Origin: DASYLJ01 sp036009625
Lineage (GTDB): Bacteria; Desulfobacterota; Binatia; DP-6
Reading direction: 5' to 3'
Length of the DNA stretch: 64,000 nucleotides
NCBI GenBank assembly: GCA_036009625.1
Contig: DASYLJ010000136.1
Coordinates: forward strand, 1-64,000
Each line of letters starts with the position of its first letter. Within the stretch, counting starts at the first letter, position 1. Positions 62,283 to 64,000 of this stretch are shown in pieces. Both the position numbers and the translations under genes were made by a program. The notes beneath the pieces were generated by a model. The model did no database searches. It was given only the letters and a program-made list of their open reading frames with translations, and was not told the DNA's origin.

Positions 62283-63536
62283 GTGAGCGACGAATTCCAC
62301 ATTCGCACCGCGCGGGCCGACGACCTGGCGACGTTGCCGGCCATCGAGCGCGCCGCCGCGCGGCTCTTCGTCGGCCTCGGGCTCATCGACCATCTGCTCG
62401 AGCGCACGCTCTCCCTCGACGAGCTCGGGCAGCACCAGAGAGCCGGGCGTGTCTGGGTGGCCGTCGGTGGCGACGATCGTGCCGTCGGCTTCGCCGTCGC
62501 CTCGGTGCTCGACGGCGCGGCGCACCTGGAAGAGCTCGACGTCCACCCGAGCGCCGCCCGCCGCGGACTCGGGCGCCGGTTGGTGGAGACGGTGTGCGCG
62601 TGGGCGTCGGCGCAGTCGCTGCCCGCGGTCACGCTGTCCACGTTCCGCGACGTTCCCTGGAACGCCCCATTCTACGCCACCGCCGGCTTCCGCATCCTCG
62701 ACGGCCATGAGCTCGGGCTCGATCTGCGCGCCATGCGCACCCGCGAGGATCGCCTCGGCGTGCCGATCGACCGTCGTGTCGTGATGCGGCGCGACCTGAT
62801 CCCGGCGCCGGTCGAGCGCGGGGGCGTGTTCCTCACGGCGCGCTGGTCACACCTGGCCATGCTCAATTGGCAGATCGACCCCGTCGTGCTGGCACCGCTG
62901 GTGCCTGCCGGCACGACGCTCGACACGTTCGCCGGCGCCTCCTGGATCAGCATGGTCGGGTTCCGCTTCCTCGGCACGCGCGTGCTCGGCGTCGGCATTC
63001 CGTTCCACCGCGACTTCGACGAGGTGAACCTGCGCTTCTACGTGCGCCGCGAGCTCGGCGCCGAGGTGCGTCGCGGCGTCGTCTTCGTGAAGGAGATCGT
63101 GCCGCGGCGGGCGATCGCGGCGGTGGCGCGCAGCCTGTACGGCGAGCGCTACACGGCATTGCCGATGCGTCACGACATCGGTCCGGCGCAGGTGGCATAT
63201 GCATGGCACTACCGCGGCCGCTGGCACCAGCTCGCGCTGTGCCCGGTGGGCGAGCCGGGCGCGCTGGTGCCGGGATCGGCGGAGGCGTTCATCACCGAGC
63301 ACTACTGGGGCTACGCCTCACAGCGTCGCGGTGGCACGGTCGAGTATCGCGTCGAGCACCCGCCGTGGCGCGTCTGGCAGGCCACCGGTGCGACGTTCAC
63401 CTGCGACGTCGCATCGCTCTACGGACCCGCGTTCGTCGCTGCGCTCGCCGGGCCCCCGGACTCGGCGTTTCTCGCCGAGGGCTCGTCGGTCGAGGTGCGC
63501 CGCGGCATACGGATCGCGAGGGGCGCGCGTCGCTGA
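62283..63536 (+). CDS. GNAT acetyltransferase-DUF2071 fusion protein
   Basis: The 417-residue cytosolic protein has two domains. Residues 1-160 are a GNAT N-acetyltransferase: IRTARADDLATLPAIERAAA, LEELDVHPSAARRGLGRRLV (acetyl-CoA loop R-R-G-L-G-R) and PFYATAGFRIL. Residues 175-417 match DUF2071 (YqjF-like): FLTARWSHLAMLNWQIDPVV LAPLVPAGTTLDTF, ASWISMVGFRFLGTRVLGVG, FDEVNLRFYVRRE, VFVKEIVPRRAIA and EAFITEHYWGYASQRRGGTV. The two domains are usually separate proteins. The start is GTG 62283, which begins the GNAT domain directly (VSDEFHIRTARADD). The function of DUF2071 is unknown to me. Confidence 0.85.
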   Translation: MSDEFHIRTARADDLATLPAIERAAARLFVGLGLIDHLLERTLSLDELGQHQRAGRVWVAVGGDDRAVGFAVASVLDGAAHLEELDVHPSAARRGLGRRLVETVCAWASAQSLPAVTLSTFRDVPWNAPFYATAGFRILDGHELGLDLRAMRTREDRLGVPIDRRVVMRRDLIPAPVERGGVFLTARWSHLAMLNWQIDPVVLAPLVPAGTTLDTFAGASWISMVGFRFLGTRVLGVGIPFHRDFDEVNLRFYVRRELGAEVRRGVVFVKEIVPRRAIAAVARSLYGERYTALPMRHDIGPAQVAYAWHYRGRWHQLALCPVGEPGALVPGSAEAFITEHYWGYASQRRGGTVEYRVEHPPWRVWQATGATFTCDVASLYGPAFVAALAGPPDSAFLAEGSSVEVRRGIRIARGARR

Positions 63537-63638
63537 GCCGCGGGCTGCGCATCGCACCGGGATCGCCGGACGCGCTCACGTTCGGCCGCGTCCTCTTCCC
63601 GGCGGCGGGGGCATCGTGGCCCTGATACCTGACGATCG

Positions 63639-63667
63639 TTGCGTCGCCGGGGTGGGCCTCCTATTGT
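63639..63667 (+). promoter_or_regulatory. Putative promoter of the CbbQ/NirQ-like gene
   Basis: TTGCGT (63639-63644), a 17-bp spacer and TATTGT (63662-63667) match a sigma-70-type promoter. The GTG start follows 10 nt after the -10, with a C-rich stretch and no Shine-Dalgarno between, so the transcript is nearly or fully leaderless. Confidence 0.6.
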
Positions 63668-63677
63668 CCCCCCCCGC

Positions 63678-64000
63678 GTGCACGACGTCCCGTTCTACCT
63701 GCCGGTCGGCGACGAGGTGGAGGTCTTCACGGCCGCCTGGGAGGCCCGACTTCCCGTCCTGCTGAAGGGCCCCACCGGCTGCGGCAAGACACGCTTCATC
63801 GAGTACATGGCGGCGACGGTCCCGCGTCGCACCGGTGGCAACGGCCACGTGCCCGGGCACCTGATCACCGTCGCCTGCCACGAGGACCTCACCGGCAGCG
63901 ATCTGATCGGCCGTTATCTCATCAAGGGCGACGAGACGGTCTGGATCGACGGGCCGCTGACGCGCGCCGTCCGCCACGGCGCCGTCTGCTACCTCGACGA
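63678..64000 (+). CDS. MoxR-type AAA+ ATPase, CbbQ/NirQ/NorQ family (N-terminal part)
   Basis: The 107 visible residues begin VHDVPFYLPVGDEVEVFTAA and run off the right edge. Walker A is GPTGCGKTRF (about 32-41), followed by VACHEDLTGSDLIGRYLIKG, DETVWIDGPLTRAV and the beginning of Walker B, VCYLDE. This string is diagnostic for the CbbQ/NirQ/NorQ group. These ATPases, with a VWA-domain partner (CbbO/NorD), remodel or insert metal into rubisco or nitric oxide reductase. The partner would be expected just beyond the window. GTG 63678 is the only sensible start, 11 nt after the promoter -10. Confidence 0.88.
   Translation, partial: MHDVPFYLPVGDEVEVFTAAWEARLPVLLKGPTGCGKTRFIEYMAATVPRRTGGNGHVPGHLITVACHEDLTGSDLIGRYLIKGDETVWIDGPLTRAVRHGAVCYLD

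Overview
The window is very GC-rich DNA, chromosomal in character, densely packed with about fifty genes and with no rRNA, tRNA, transposase, phage gene or CRISPR array that I can see. Several exported proteins combine Myxococcus-type Cys-rich repeats with a C-terminal beta-rich module containing a TWKW-type motif. Together with long two-component proteins, c-type cytochromes and a Cus-type efflux operon, this suggests a Gram-negative, Deltaproteobacteria-like lineage. Candidatus Binatota is my best guess; it rests on remembered protein style, not on a marker gene.

Layout. 1-6.4 kb: a partial membrane protein; a TetR/diiron-protein operon with a doubled operator; two small proteins; a secreted beta-rich protein; and a TetR / molybdopterin oxidoreductase / enoyl-CoA hydratase operon whose genes overlap at their stop and start codons. 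6.4-12.6 kb: a secreted DUF3089 esterase divergent from a QsdR-like TetR regulator, then two secreted Cys-rich proteins arranged tail to tail. 12.7-16.2 kb: a histidine kinase/NtrC pair and a small ribbon-helix-helix/unknown gene pair. 16.5-20.6 kb: a Cys-rich secreted protein, a DUF481 outer-membrane protein, an RlmN-type radical SAM methyltransferase and an exported beta-carbonic anhydrase. 20.6-29.2 kb: one giant cyclic beta-1,2-glucan synthase (NdvB type). 29.3-33.8 kb: a dienelactone-hydrolase-like protein, a ROK-like kinase with unusual motif order, a glutathione transferase and a YbaL-like antiporter.

33.8-38.4 kb is the most interesting region. It is a five-gene operon of ECF sigma factor, anti-sigma factor with a C-terminal CXXCH haem motif, diheme MauG/CcpA peroxidase, Tat-exported metallophosphoesterase and monohaem cytochrome c. 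It reads like a periplasmic haem- or redox-sensing regulon. 38.6-47.5 kb: a PhzF-like protein, two paralogous secreted trypsin-like proteases, a frameshifted GH10 xylanase, an acyl-CoA synthetase and an MFS transporter. 47.5-52.1 kb: a response regulator and a hybrid kinase/NtrC phosphorelay. 52.2-54 kb: a VapBC-like toxin-antitoxin pair and an L,D-transpeptidase lipoprotein. 54-60.4 kb: a small Cys-rich protein followed by cusC, cusB and cusA. 60.4-64 kb: a DUF2236/metallo-beta-lactamase pair, a GNAT-DUF2071 fusion and the start of a CbbQ/NirQ-type AAA+ ATPase.

Two themes recur. Genes inside operons are usually joined by ATGA, GTGA or TGATG overlaps. Several operon-leading genes (vapB, the cus leader, cbbQ-like) have a recognisable promoter ending only a few bases before the start codon and no Shine-Dalgarno, which suggests leaderless mRNAs. 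Two diverged copies of a roughly 135-bp foldback repeat lie in intergenic positions 27 kb apart.
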